Source: Akkermansia sp. (lineage in GTDB: Bacteria; Verrucomicrobiota; Verrucomicrobiia; Verrucomicrobiales; Akkermansiaceae). From it: a stretch of DNA of 64,000 bases. Position numbers and translations under genes: made by a program. This document shows, in pieces, positions 43,008 through 52,157 of the stretch; the first letter of the stretch is position 1, and each line of letters starts with the position of its first letter. The DNA lies in NCBI GenBank assembly GCA_017937215.1, contig JAGBDZ010000061.1, positions 1 to 64,000 of the forward strand. The letters run 5' to 3'. The notes under the pieces are model-generated. The model ran no database searches and was not told where the DNA came from. It was given only the letters and a program-made list of their open reading frames with translations.

Positions 43008-45401
43008 ATGGCAACATATCGTACCATTCCTGTTCGTAATCTGAGCGAGGCCGAGCTGACGGAGCTGAGCCAGAACATGAAACTTTCCCTTTCCACCGAG
43101 GATATGCTGGTGGTGCAGCAGATTTTCTGCGAGATTGACCGCGACCCCACGGATGTGGAGCTTGAGGTGATTGCCCAGACCTGGTCGGAGCACTGCAAGC
43201 ACCGCATTTTCGCCGCCACGGTGCAGCACACGGTGGATGGGCAGACGGAGGAGATTAAGAGCATGTACAAGACCTTCATCCAGCGCCCGACCAAGGAAAT
43301 CATGGCGCAGAAGCCGGGTTTTGTGCTGAGCTGCTTCGTGGACAACGCCGGCTTCATCAAGCTGGATGACAAGCTTTCCGTGTGCCTGAAGGCCGAGACG
43401 CACAACCACCCCTCCGCCATTGAGCCCTACGCCGGTGCCAACACGGGTCTGGGCGGCGTGATTCGCGACATTCTGGGCGCCGGCAAGGGTGCCAAGCCCA
43501 TCGCCAACCTGGATGTGTTCTGCTTCGGCGCCCCGGACACCCCGCAGGAGATGGTGGAAGGCCACAACATCATCCACCCGCTGGGCATCATGCGCGGCGT
43601 GGTGCATGGCGTGCGCGACTACGGCAACCGCATGGGTATTCCCACCACGAGCGGCGCCATCCAGTTCGACCCCACCTACATCTACAACCCGCTTGTGTTC
43701 TGCGGCACCGCCGGCGTGATTCCGCAGGAGGACATTGCCAAGGAGATGAAGCCCGGTCTGGCCGTGGTGGTCATCGGTGGCCGCACCGGCAAGGACGGTC
43801 TGCACGGCGCCACCTTCTCCTCCGCCGCCATGGGCGAGGCCTCTGCCGAGGAGGACCAGCAGGCGGTGCAGATTGGCAACCCCATCGAAGAGAAGAAGAC
43901 GCTGGACGTGATTCTGGAAGCCCGCGAGCGCGGCCTCATCGAGTTCGTGACAGACTGCGGCGCCGGTGGTTTCTCCTCCGCCGCGGGTGAAATGCTTTCC
44001 GAGACGGGCGGCAACCTGTACCTGGAGCGCGCCCCGCTCAAGGAGACCAACATGCTTTCCTGGCAGATTTTCCTTTCCGAGTCCCAGGAGCGTATGGTGC
44101 TGGCCGTGAAGCCGGAGAACCTGGATGAGCTGCAGAAGCTGGCCGATACCTTCCAGACGGAAATGACCGTGCTGGGCGAATCGAACGACAGCGGTGTGCT
44201 GCGCGTGTGGCACAACGGCGAGTGCGTGGTGGAGATGGATAACTCCAAGCTGCACGATGCCCCCACCAAGCACCTCACCTCCGTGTTCAACAAGGGCGAG
44301 GCCAAGACCGGGCTCACTCTGGACGACAGCAACCTGGCCGGCGACCTGAAGCAGCTCTTCGGCGATTTCGCCATCGTTTCCCGCGAGCCCATCATCCGCG
44401 AGTACGACCACGAGGTGCAGGGCAACACGGTGCTCAAGCCTCTGGCCGGCGCCAGCGCCGATGCCCCGCAGGATGCCTCCGTCATCGATATCGACGGTTC
44501 GGATAAGCTCATGTCCCTGGCTCTGGCCATTCTGCCGGAATGGGGCAAGACCGATCCCTTCGCCATGGGTACCGGCACGGTGGATGAAACCGTGCGCCAG
44601 CTGGTGCTGGCCGGTACCAACCCTGACAAGATTGCCCTGCTGGATAATTTCTGCATGGGCAACCCCGAGGAACCCACCGAGCTGGGCCGCATCGTGGAAT
44701 GCGCCAAGGGTATCCGCGAGGCCGCCCTGGCCTACGGCGCCCCCTACGTTTCCGGTAAGGACAGCTTCTACAACTACTTCGAGACCGAAGAGGGCCCGGT
44801 GAACATCCCCGTGACCTTTCTCTGCTCCGGTTTCGGTGTGGTGGAGGATGCCGCCCACGTGCGCGGTGCTTCCCTGCGCCGCAGCAACAGCGCCATCTTC
44901 ATGGTGGGCAACACCGAGGACGAAATGGGTGCCTCCGTCTATGCCCGCGTGAAGGGAATCTCCGGCGCCAAGGTGCCGCAGACCGACTGCGCCAAGAACT
45001 ACGAGCTCTACAAGGCCTACTACGAGAAGGCCCTCACCCAGGGTCTGGTGCTTTCTGCCCACGACCTCTCCGAGGGTGGTCTTGCCGTGGCCGCTGCTGA
45101 GATGGCCTTCTCCGGCAGCGGCGGCATGCAGATTGACCTGGATGCCCTGCCCACCACGGGCGGCTGGCAGAACAACGCCGTGCCCTGCTTCTCCGAAAGC
45201 ACCGGCCGCTTCCTCGTGGAGGTGGATGAGGACATGGCCGCTGAGTTCCAGGCTGCCATGGCCGGCTTCCCCTGCGCCCGCATCGGCTCCGCCACCACCG
45301 ACGGTCAGCTCACCATCACTGCCAAGGGCAGCACCGTGCTGCAGGCTGAGATTGCCGAGCTGAAGAGCATCTGGAAAAACGGTTTGACTCCCTTCTATTA
45401 A
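43008..45401 (+). CDS. purL: Phosphoribosylformylglycinamidine synthase, synthetase subunit
   Basis: The start at 43008 (MATYRTIPVRNLSE) gives 797 residues, the length of the small, multi-subunit type of PurL. Signature segments are WSEHCKHR near the N-terminus, AETHNHPSAIEPYAGANTGLGG (~130; only key residues needed here are H, N and E) and DCGAGGFSSAAGEMLSE in the middle. PurL uses ATP to convert FGAR to FGAM with ammonia supplied by PurQ. The gene is followed by purQ; no glutaminase domain is fused. A heptamer array sits directly upstream in place of a ribosome-binding site. Confidence 0.96.
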   Translation: MATYRTIPVRNLSEAELTELSQNMKLSLSTEDMLVVQQIFCEIDRDPTDVELEVIAQTWSEHCKHRIFAATVQHTVDGQTEEIKSMYKTFIQRPTKEIMAQKPGFVLSCFVDNAGFIKLDDKLSVCLKAETHNHPSAIEPYAGANTGLGGVIRDILGAGKGAKPIANLDVFCFGAPDTPQEMVEGHNIIHPLGIMRGVVHGVRDYGNRMGIPTTSGAIQFDPTYIYNPLVFCGTAGVIPQEDIAKEMKPGLAVVVIGGRTGKDGLHGATFSSAAMGEASAEEDQQAVQIGNPIEEKKTLDVILEARERGLIEFVTDCGAGGFSSAAGEMLSETGGNLYLERAPLKETNMLSWQIFLSESQERMVLAVKPENLDELQKLADTFQTEMTVLGESNDSGVLRVWHNGECVVEMDNSKLHDAPTKHLTSVFNKGEAKTGLTLDDSNLAGDLKQLFGDFAIVSREPIIREYDHEVQGNTVLKPLAGASADAPQDASVIDIDGSDKLMSLALAILPEWGKTDPFAMGTGTVDETVRQLVLAGTNPDKIALLDNFCMGNPEEPTELGRIVECAKGIREAALAYGAPYVSGKDSFYNYFETEEGPVNIPVTFLCSGFGVVEDAAHVRGASLRRSNSAIFMVGNTEDEMGASVYARVKGISGAKVPQTDCAKNYELYKAYYEKALTQGLVLSAHDLSEGGLAVAAAEMAFSGSGGMQIDLDALPTTGGWQNNAVPCFSESTGRFLVEVDEDMAAEFQAAMAGFPCARIGSATTDGQLTITAKGSTVLQAEIAELKSIWKNGLTPFY

Positions 45402-45423
45402 TAGAACCAGCTAGTCACACTCC

Positions 45424-45458
45424 CAATTGTCAATCGTCAATAGTAAATCGTCAATCAA
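45424..45458. repeat. Heptamer tandem repeat, ATTGACN family (inverted), x5
   Basis: The five units are CAATTGT, CAATCGT, CAATAGT, AAATCGT and CAATCAA. The last unit ends directly before the purQ ATG, so the repeat forms the translation initiation region. Confidence 0.75.
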
Positions 45459-45459
45459 T

Positions 45460-46167
45460 ATGCCTCACGCATTACTTCTCAAATACCCCGGCACCAACTG
45501 CGACGTGGAAACCGCCCGCGCGCTGAACGCCGCCGGTTTCTCCACCCAGGTGCAGCCCATCGCCACCGCCACCCCGGCCCACGTGGCCAAGGCCCAGCTC
45601 GTCGTGTTCTCCGGTGGGTTCTCCTACGGCGACTACGTGATGAGCGGCCGCCTGGCCCAGCTGGAAACCGAGCGTTTCCTGGGCGATGCCCTGCAGAAGC
45701 ACCACGCCAATGGCGGCTTCCTCTTCGGCATCTGCAACGGCTTCCAGATTCTCACGAAGCTGGGCATCCTGCCCAAGGCCTCCCTCATCTGGAACAAGAG
45801 CGAGCGCTTCGAATGCATGTGGGACAAGCTGGTGAAGGTGGCTCCGAACTGCCCCTATACCACCTACCTGCCTGAGAATTTCGAGCTCCCCTCTGCCCAC
45901 GCAGAAGGCCGCCTCGTCTGCGAACCCGGCGATGCCCAGAAATACCTCGACTCCGGCTGCGTCGCACTGCAGTATGCCGATAACCACAACGGCTCCGAGC
46001 TCCGCATCGCCGGCCTCATGGACCCCACCGGCCGCGCCATGGGCCTCATGCCCCACCCCGAACGCTTCCTCAAGCCCCGCCACCACTACGACCCCGATTG
46101 GTCCGGTGACCCCGACTGGGGCTGGGGCTACTACTTCTTCAAGGGCGCTTATGATGCCTTGAAGTAA
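45460..46167 (+). CDS. purQ: Phosphoribosylformylglycinamidine synthase, glutaminase subunit
   Basis: I set the start at ATG 45460 (235 residues, MPHALLLKYPGTNCD). The upstream ATG at 45427 would translate the repeat array. It is a class I glutamine amidotransferase with the nucleophile elbow GICNGFQ (Cys ~ residue 90) and the C-terminal His/Glu in LMPHPERF. It releases ammonia from glutamine for PurL. A strong terminator follows, ending the purine cluster. Confidence 0.96.
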   Translation: MPHALLLKYPGTNCDVETARALNAAGFSTQVQPIATATPAHVAKAQLVVFSGGFSYGDYVMSGRLAQLETERFLGDALQKHHANGGFLFGICNGFQILTKLGILPKASLIWNKSERFECMWDKLVKVAPNCPYTTYLPENFELPSAHAEGRLVCEPGDAQKYLDSGCVALQYADNHNGSELRIAGLMDPTGRAMGLMPHPERFLKPRHHYDPDWSGDPDWGWGYYFFKGAYDALK

Positions 46168-46191
46168 CTAGCTATCAGTGCTTTTTCACGC

Positions 46192-46228
46192 ATCCGCCGC
46201 GGTTCCGACGAGCCGCGGCGGATTTTTT
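46192..46228 (+). terminator. Rho-independent terminator of the purine cluster
   Basis: A perfect 11-bp GC-rich stem (arms 46192-46202 and 46213-46223) is followed by six T. Confidence 0.93.
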
Positions 46229-46229
46229 A

Positions 46230-46257
46230 TTGACAACTCCCTTGCATACGGTTAAAT
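46230..46257 (+). promoter_or_regulatory. Promoter of the abiE operon
   Basis: TTGACA (46230-46235), a 16-bp spacer and TTAAAT (46252-46257). The ATG of the antitoxin gene follows after 50 nt. Confidence 0.65.
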
Positions 46258-46277
46258 TGAGCTCACGTAACAAAACG

Positions 46278-46301
46278 ACATCACTTACCCCGCACTGATG
46301 T
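46278..46301. promoter_or_regulatory. Putative AbiEi operator (inverted repeat)
   Basis: ACATCA (46278-46283) and TGATGT (46296-46301) form a perfect 6-bp inverted repeat with a 12-bp centre between the promoter and the antitoxin start. AbiEi antitoxins are known to repress their own operon by binding inverted repeats upstream. This is an inference from position. Confidence 0.5.
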
Positions 46302-46307
46302 ATATTT

Positions 46308-46898
46308 ATGCACTCTAACGAGCACAGCAACAAGTCTGGCAATAACCGCGGTACAGGTTATGTGACCAGGAAAGAACTAAAAAGTCACCGGGACTACGTC
46401 CACCTGCTGCAACAGGTGGACAACGGAGAAATGATTCGGGTGAAAGCAGGAATCTATGCCCATCCGGATACACTCGGCGAATCTGTGCCCGACATCAGCA
46501 GAATCATCCCCGGGGGCATACTCTGCCTTTACAGCGCGTGGAGCCACCACCAGCTCAGCACGCAGATTCCCACAAGTATCTGCGTTGCGGTGAAAAGAGG
46601 CAGAAAAATAGTTCTGCCGGCCTACCCCATCATCACCCTGTACCGTATCAGCGATGCCTTCCTGAATCTAGGCCTCATCCACGAGCAGGTATGCAATCAC
46701 CTTCTACCTGTATATGACCTGGAACGCTGTGTGTGCGATGCTTTGAGATATCGGAACAAAATCGGCATGGAAACCTGCTCAGAAATTCTTCACCAATACC
46801 TGCGGCATCCCAAGCGAAATCTTGACAAGCTTCACAGCTACGCAACGCAGCTCCGAGTCAACTCCGTACTTTCCACTTACCTGCAGATTACCCTGTAA
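46308..46898 (+). CDS. abiEi: AbiEi-like antitoxin of a type IV toxin-antitoxin pair
   Basis: This 196-residue protein begins with a winged-helix DNA-binding part (YVTRKELKSHRDYVHLLQQV, then GEMIRVKAGIYAHP) typical of AbiEi antitoxins. An alpha/beta domain follows with YSAWSHHQLSTQIP and a DLERCVCDALRYRNKIG segment. In characterised AbiE systems the antitoxin represses the operon and counteracts the toxin without binding it. The toxin gene starts one nucleotide after its stop codon. The pair is less GC-rich than its neighbours, suggesting transfer. Confidence 0.85.
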   Translation: MHSNEHSNKSGNNRGTGYVTRKELKSHRDYVHLLQQVDNGEMIRVKAGIYAHPDTLGESVPDISRIIPGGILCLYSAWSHHQLSTQIPTSICVAVKRGRKIVLPAYPIITLYRISDAFLNLGLIHEQVCNHLLPVYDLERCVCDALRYRNKIGMETCSEILHQYLRHPKRNLDKLHSYATQLRVNSVLSTYLQITL

Positions 46899-46899
46899 T

Positions 46900-47775
46900 A
46901 TGGAGAAGACAAACAACATAGGTAAGTCAATCCGAACAAAACTGCTCAACATTGCACAGAGCAATGGGGTGAACTACCAGGTGTTGCTCATCCGCTACAT
47001 TCAGGAACGGCTCTTATACCGGCTCTCGCAGTCAACACAGCGAAAACATTTTGTACTGAAAGGAGGCGCCCTTCTCTACGCCATTCAGGACTTAAAAGCA
47101 AGGCCTACGCTGGATTTGGATTTTCTGGGGCAGAACATCCGCAACAATAAAGAAGACCTGTTGCAGGCTTTCTGGGAAATTGCATTGATTCCCTGTCCGG
47201 AAGATGCAGTTACATTCGACCCTGAAAGTTTGTCGGCCTACGAAATTACAGTCAACCGCAAATACCAGGGAATCAGCATTCAAATTACTGCACACCTGGA
47301 CTCCATAAGACAACTTATTTCCATGGATATAGGTTTTGGAGACATTATTACCCCAGGAGCGCAGAATCTCGACTACCCACTAGCTCTCAGCAACCTTCCA
47401 CAAGCCTCCATACTCGCATATTCGATTGAAACCCTACTGGCTGAAAAATTCGAAGCTATGATTTCGCTTGGTGAAGACAATAGCCGGATGAAAGATTTTT
47501 TTGATGTATATACCATTCTTCATTCATTCTGCATCAACGATTCCATATTGAAAGAGGCCATTTATCAGACCTTTCAGAACCGACACACACACTACACCGA
47601 AACGCCCACCTTGTTTTCCGACTCATTCGCGGAATCTCACAAACGGGAACTTCAATGGAATAACTTTCTAAAGAAGATTCAGTACAACTCTCCCTTGTCC
47701 TTTTTCGAAGTCCATCGCTACATCTGCCACCGCTTCAGGCCCCTCCTGCCTGATGGAACAAATCTGACAAACTAA
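46900..47775 (+). CDS. abiEii: AbiEii-like nucleotidyltransferase toxin
   Basis: I use the ATG at 46900 (291 residues), one nucleotide past the antitoxin stop codon (TAATATG). The longer frame from 46822 overlaps the antitoxin gene. It has the AbiEii/DUF1814 nucleotidyltransferase core: KGGALL (54-59), RPTLDLDFLG with D72 and D74, DIGFGD, LAEKFEAM and RMKDFFDVY. AbiEii toxins add nucleotides to cellular RNA acceptors such as tRNA and stop growth during phage infection. The SNF2 helicase gene starts 4 nt after its stop codon. Confidence 0.88.
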   Translation: MEKTNNIGKSIRTKLLNIAQSNGVNYQVLLIRYIQERLLYRLSQSTQRKHFVLKGGALLYAIQDLKARPTLDLDFLGQNIRNNKEDLLQAFWEIALIPCPEDAVTFDPESLSAYEITVNRKYQGISIQITAHLDSIRQLISMDIGFGDIITPGAQNLDYPLALSNLPQASILAYSIETLLAEKFEAMISLGEDNSRMKDFFDVYTILHSFCINDSILKEAIYQTFQNRHTHYTETPTLFSDSFAESHKRELQWNNFLKKIQYNSPLSFFEVHRYICHRFRPLLPDGTNLTN

Positions 47776-47779
47776 GCCG

Positions 47780-50443
47780 TTGAATAATCAACCCACCTTT
47801 TCGTTGAGCCTGGCCGGTGGGCGGCCGGGCGTGGTGCCGGCGGGGGCATTTCCCCGGCTGGAGCGGGCGTTTGCGCGCAGCGCAGGGGCGGGCATGCTGG
47901 ATTTGCTGCGCCACGGGCTGCCGCTGGGGGCGGGGCCTTTCCCGGCCTGGCTGCGGGAGCGGGCGCAGGAGGTGCTCATGCAGCACCTGCGCCGTCTGAG
48001 GCGGGGGGATGATACCGCACCGCAGCTCTCACCGCAACAGGCAGCAGCCTGGCTGGAGGGCATGCCACCGGTCTATGGCGGCGCCGTCACCGCCGGCATG
48101 CTCTGCGAGTGGTTTGCCACCCTGGGACCGGCTCTGGCCTGGCTGGCAGAGCGAGAGCTCACCACCCCCGAAAAGTGGCTGTCAGGGCTGGGCGAGGGCT
48201 GGCAGCAGCTGGGTACCTTGTGCTTCCACCTGGCCGAAAACGGCGGCGAGGGCGCAGAAACGCACCCCTTTGCCTTTCTGGCCACCTTCATTCACCGCGC
48301 CGGGCAGGATGGCAAACCCCGCCATGCGCCGCTGGCCCTGGCCAGGCAGCTGTATGCCAACGATGCCGGCAGCCTCGCCACCCTGCTGCGCCCGCTGCAG
48401 CAGGCTGCGGCGGCAAATCCTTTTCTGAACCAGCTCATCAACAGTGGGGATATCTACAAACCCTGCGCCTGGGGGCCGCGGCAGGCCTACGATTTTCTGG
48501 AAAGCCTGCCGATGCTGGAGCAGGCCGGCATCGAAACCCGCATGGTGAACCTCTGGCAAAGCCGCCCGCCGCGCGTGGAGCTGGAGGTGCAGCTGCAACC
48601 CGGCAGCGAAAGCCAGAAACCCGACCGCGCCCCCGCGCTGAATATCTCCACGCTGCTGCGCTTCAGTCCCCGCGTGGTGCTGGGGAACTACGCCCTCACC
48701 GAAACCGAGCTGGAGGAACTGCTGGCCGGCGAGGACGGCCTCATCCGCTTCCGCGGCGAGTGGGTGCGGCTTGATAAAGAAAAGCTCGAAAAGCTGCTCA
48801 ACAGCTGGCGACAGGCCACCCGCATGGCTGCCGGGGGCATCCCCCTGCTGGCCGGGCTGCGATGGCTGCTGGGCAAGCACAGCAACGCTCTGCCCAACAT
48901 TCCCCCGCCGGATGAAGACGGCATGCGCGCCCTCGCTTCCCCCGCCCTGCAGGAGGCCCTGCAGCAACTCTGTGTGAGCCCGCAGGAACCGCAGCTGCCT
49001 GAGCGGCTCGCCGGCATCCTGCGTCCCTACCAAAAGGATGGCGTCCGCTTCCTGCTGGGAGTGACCGAGGCTGGTTTCGGCGCCTGTCTGGCGGATGATA
49101 TGGGCCTCGGTAAAACCCTGCAAGTCATTGCCTGGCTGACGCATCTGCATGCCACCGGGGCACTGGCGGGGCGAGCCGCGCTCATCGTGGCCCCGGCCTC
49201 GCTGCTCACCAACTGGCAGGACGAACTGCGCCGTTTTGCCCCGCAGCTGGACACCCTGGTGCTGCACCCGGATATGCTGAACCGCCAGGATACCGATTAC
49301 CTGCAGAAGAACCCCGGCTGGCTTCTGCAGCGGGCGCATGTGGCGCTCACCACCTACGGCATGGCCACGCGCCTGGCCGAGCTGCTGGCTGCCGAAACTC
49401 TGCCCGCCCTGGTGCTGGATGAGGCCCAGGCCATCAAAAATGCGGACTCACAGCGCACCCGCGCTCTCCTGCAGCTCTGCTCGCCGCGCCGCGTGGCGCT
49501 CACCGGCACCCCGGTGGAAAACTCGCTGGGCGAGCTGCGCAGCCTCTTCCACTTCCTCACCCCCGGACTGCTGGGCAGCGAAAAGGAATTCAACGCCCTG
49601 GTGCAGAAAATGGGCACCGATTACACCCCGCTGCGCAAGCTGGTGCGCCCCTTCATGCTGCGCCGCCTCAAGACCGACCCGAACCTGCTGCCGGAGCTGC
49701 CACCCAAGACCGAGCAGCCGGCCTACTGCCTGCTCACCCCGGAGCAGACCCGCCTCTATGCCCGCGAGGTGGAGAAACTGCAAGCCATTGTGCACGAGCC
49801 GGACCCGCAGACGCGCCTCACCCTGCTGCTACCTATCCTGAGCCACCTGAAACAAATCTGCAACCACCCCGCCCAGTACCTGGGCGAAAGCTACTACGAC
49901 CCCGCCCAGAGCGGCAAGATGACACGCATGGGTCACCTGGCGCGGCAGATTGCCGCAGCGGGAGACGCCGCGCTCATTTTCACCCAGTACCGCAGCATGA
50001 TGGAACCGCTGCACGACTTCCTGGCCGGCATCTTCGGCGCCCCCGGTCTGGTGCTGCACGGCGGAACCCCCATTGCCGAGCGGCGGGAGCTGGTGCAGCA
50101 GTTCCAGCACCTCGGCGGGCCGCCCTTCTTCCTGCTCTCGCTCAAGGCGGCAGGCACCGGGCTCACCCTCACGCGGGCGCGCCACGTCATCCACTTCGAC
50201 CGCTGGTGGAACCCCGCCGTGGAAAACCAGGCCAGCGACCGCGCCTACCGCATCGGCCAGCAGAACCCGGTCATCATCCACCCGCTCATCTGCCGCGGCA
50301 CCATCGAGGAAAACATCCACCACATGCTCACCCGCAAGCGCGATATGGCCGATAAGCTCCTCTCCGGCGGACTGGAAAAACTCCTCCTCCACCTCACCCC
50401 GCAGGAGCTCTGTGAGCTCATCGGTGGGAGAGAAAAGCCATAG
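47780..50443 (+). CDS. SNF2-family DEAD/DEAH helicase-like ATPase
   Basis: This 887-residue protein starts at a TTG codon 4 nt after the toxin gene. The first ~400 residues lack a recognised domain. The SNF2 motor follows: ADDMGLGKTLQ (Walker A, ~440), DEAQ (~547), LTGTPVEN (motif III), then FTQYRSMM, LKAAGTGLTL and RWWNPAVENQASDRAYRIGQ in the second lobe (~810-830). It would use ATP to remodel DNA-protein complexes. Bacterial SNF2 proteins include RapA-type recyclers and defence components. This one is co-oriented and nearly contiguous with abiE. Its high GC resembles the chromosome rather than abiE, so the neighbourhood may be accidental. Confidence 0.85.
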   Translation: MNNQPTFSLSLAGGRPGVVPAGAFPRLERAFARSAGAGMLDLLRHGLPLGAGPFPAWLRERAQEVLMQHLRRLRRGDDTAPQLSPQQAAAWLEGMPPVYGGAVTAGMLCEWFATLGPALAWLAERELTTPEKWLSGLGEGWQQLGTLCFHLAENGGEGAETHPFAFLATFIHRAGQDGKPRHAPLALARQLYANDAGSLATLLRPLQQAAAANPFLNQLINSGDIYKPCAWGPRQAYDFLESLPMLEQAGIETRMVNLWQSRPPRVELEVQLQPGSESQKPDRAPALNISTLLRFSPRVVLGNYALTETELEELLAGEDGLIRFRGEWVRLDKEKLEKLLNSWRQATRMAAGGIPLLAGLRWLLGKHSNALPNIPPPDEDGMRALASPALQEALQQLCVSPQEPQLPERLAGILRPYQKDGVRFLLGVTEAGFGACLADDMGLGKTLQVIAWLTHLHATGALAGRAALIVAPASLLTNWQDELRRFAPQLDTLVLHPDMLNRQDTDYLQKNPGWLLQRAHVALTTYGMATRLAELLAAETLPALVLDEAQAIKNADSQRTRALLQLCSPRRVALTGTPVENSLGELRSLFHFLTPGLLGSEKEFNALVQKMGTDYTPLRKLVRPFMLRRLKTDPNLLPELPPKTEQPAYCLLTPEQTRLYAREVEKLQAIVHEPDPQTRLTLLLPILSHLKQICNHPAQYLGESYYDPAQSGKMTRMGHLARQIAAAGDAALIFTQYRSMMEPLHDFLAGIFGAPGLVLHGGTPIAERRELVQQFQHLGGPPFFLLSLKAAGTGLTLTRARHVIHFDRWWNPAVENQASDRAYRIGQQNPVIIHPLICRGTIEENIHHMLTRKRDMADKLLSGGLEKLLLHLTPQELCELIGGREKP

Positions 50444-50477
50444 CTCCAACTATTCACTTTTGTGCCGCAATTTGCGC

Positions 50478-50506
50478 TTGCCACGGGGTGGCGAAACAGG
50501 TAGACT
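50478..50506 (+). promoter_or_regulatory. recA promoter
   Basis: TTGCCA (50478-50483), a 17-bp spacer and TAGACT (50501-50506). The chosen ATG at 50516 is 9 nt downstream, so the leader is ~2 nt. No obvious LexA-type operator was recognised. Confidence 0.5.
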
Positions 50507-50515
50507 GTGAGGCAT

Positions 50516-51550
50516 ATGAGCAAAGAGATTTCCCCCGATATGGACAAGGTGATGGCGCAGCGTCAGCGTGCGCTGGATGCCGCCATGCTCCAGATTCAGA
50601 AAGATTTTGGTGAGAACGCCATCATGCGTCTTGGCGACCGCAAGACCATGGAGGTGGAAACAATCCCGACCGGCAACCTGCTTATCGACCGCGCCCTGGG
50701 AGTGGGCGGTTTCCCGCGCGGCCGAATCGTGGAGGTTTTCGGTCCCGAATCCTCCGGTAAGACCACGCTCACGCTGACTGTGATTGCCCAGGCCCAGAAG
50801 GCCGGTGGTCTGGCAGCCTTCATCGATGTGGAGCACGCCCTGGACCCCGCCTATGCCGCCAAGCTGGGTGTGAACCTGGATGACCTGCTGGTCTCCCAGC
50901 CGAACAGCGGCGAAGAAGCCCTGCAGATCTGCGAGGCTCTGGTGCGTTCCAACGCTATCGACGTGGTGGTGGTGGACTCCGTGGCCGCTCTGGTGACCAA
51001 GCAGGAGCTGGAAGGGGATATCGGCGACAGCACGGTGGGCGCCCAGGCGCGCCTGATGAGCGCCGCTCTGCGCAAGCTCACTTCCCTCATTTCCAAGGCC
51101 CGCACCATCTGCATCTTCACCAACCAGATTCGCGAGAAGATTGGCGTGATGTTCGGCAACCCGGAGACAACCCCCGGCGGCCGCGCCCTGAAGTTCTATG
51201 CCTCCGTGCGCTGCGATATCCGCCGCATCGGTCAGATTAAGGGCACGGACGGCTCCGTTTCCGGCAACCGCACCAAGCTGAAGGTGGTCAAGAACAAGGT
51301 GGCCCCGCCCTTCAAGGAGTGCGAGTTCGACATCATGTACAACGAGGGCATCTCCTCCGTGGGCAGCCTTATCGACCTGGCCATGGAGTTCGATATCGTG
51401 CAGAAGCGCGGTTCCTGGTTCAGCTACAACGGCGGGCAGCTTGCCCAAGGCCGCGACGGCGCCAAGGAAGCCCTGCGCAACAACGCTGAGCTCTACGCCG
51501 AAATCGAAGCCAAAGTGCGCGAGAAAATGGACGCCGCCGGCACCAAGTAA
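50516..51550 (+). CDS. recA: Recombinase A
   Basis: This 344-residue protein is a canonical RecA. It has Walker A GPESSGKT (76-83), Walker B-type [11 protein letters not shown], loop L1/L2 regions and [19 protein letters not shown]. It forms ATP-dependent filaments on single-stranded DNA for homologous recombination and SOS signalling. I chose ATG 50516 over the in-frame GTG at 50507, because that GTG would overlap the promoter -10 by position. A strong terminator follows. Confidence 0.98.
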   Translation: MSKEISPDMDKVMAQRQRALDAAMLQIQKDFGENAIMRLGDRKTMEVETIPTGNLLIDRALGVGGFPRGRIVEVFGPESSGKTTLTLTVIAQAQKAGGLAAFIDVEHALDPAYAAKLGVNLDDLLVSQPNSGEEALQICEALVRSNAIDVVVVDSVAALVTKQELEGDIGDSTVGAQARLMSAALRKLTSLISKARTICIFTNQIREKIGVMFGNPETTPGGRALKFYASVRCDIRRIGQIKGTDGSVSGNRTKLKVVKNKVAPPFKECEFDIMYNEGISSVGSLIDLAMEFDIVQKRGSWFSYNGGQLAQGRDGAKEALRNNAELYAEIEAKVREKMDAAGTK

Positions 51551-51565
51551 CACTTTAATCTCATG

Positions 51566-51593
51566 GGCGGCCGGCACCACCGGCCGCCTTTTT
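51566..51593 (+). terminator. Rho-independent terminator of recA
   Basis: A perfect 9-bp GC stem (GGCGGCCGG at 51566-51574, partner 51580-51588) is followed by TTTTT. The next start codon lies only 5 nt further on, leaving no room for a separate ribosome-binding site. Confidence 0.92.
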
Positions 51594-51597
51594 CCTT

Positions 51598-52146
51598 ATG
51601 CCCGCAGCAGAAACGCAGCTTATTCCCCTGCCCCCGCGCCCTGCCGGTGCCACACCGGCAGAGATGGAGGCCTACGCTGTACGCTGCCTGGCTCACCTGC
51701 ACCTGGAGGGCTGGAGCTTCGGCTGGGACAAAACCTCGCGCCGCCTGGGCTGCTGCAAGATGCAGCAGCGGCGCATCAGCCTCTCGCGCTATTACGCAGA
51801 AGCCTACGCAACCAAGGAGCCGGAGCAGCTCTGGCGCACCCTCCTGCACGAACTGGCACACGCCCTGGCCTGGGTGCACCACCAGAGCCACGGCCACAGC
51901 CCGGTCTGGAAGCGCTACTGCGCTGCCCTGGGCATTCCCGGTGAGCGGGCCGGAGTGCGCGGCATCGAGTTTGAGGCGCCGCGGTGCCAGCCCCGCTTCC
52001 AGCTCTGCCACAGCGAAACCGGAGAAATCTTCCGCAGCTATACCCGGCGCCCGCGGCAAAGCGCAGCCAGTCTGCGCCGCTGCTACATCCCCGGCCGCAA
52101 GGCGGAAACGCTGGGCAAGCTCGTCGTCAGACCCATTGCATCGTAA
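51598..52146 (+). CDS. SprT-like zinc metalloprotease-fold protein
   Basis: This 182-residue protein contains a zinc-binding HELAH motif (84-88) within LLHELAHALAWVHHQSHGHSPVWK, with H100 as a possible third ligand. This is the pattern of SprT/Spartan-like domains. The C-terminus has Cys and Arg residues, which may form a degenerate zinc ribbon as in SprT. Eukaryotic Spartan cleaves DNA-protein crosslinks; bacterial SprT is uncharacterised. The start codon sits immediately behind the recA terminator, so it is either leaderless or relies on read-through. Confidence 0.8.
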   Translation: MPAAETQLIPLPPRPAGATPAEMEAYAVRCLAHLHLEGWSFGWDKTSRRLGCCKMQQRRISLSRYYAEAYATKEPEQLWRTLLHELAHALAWVHHQSHGHSPVWKRYCAALGIPGERAGVRGIEFEAPRCQPRFQLCHSETGEIFRSYTRRPRQSAASLRRCYIPGRKAETLGKLVVRPIAS

Positions 52147-52157
52147 TATTTCCCATC

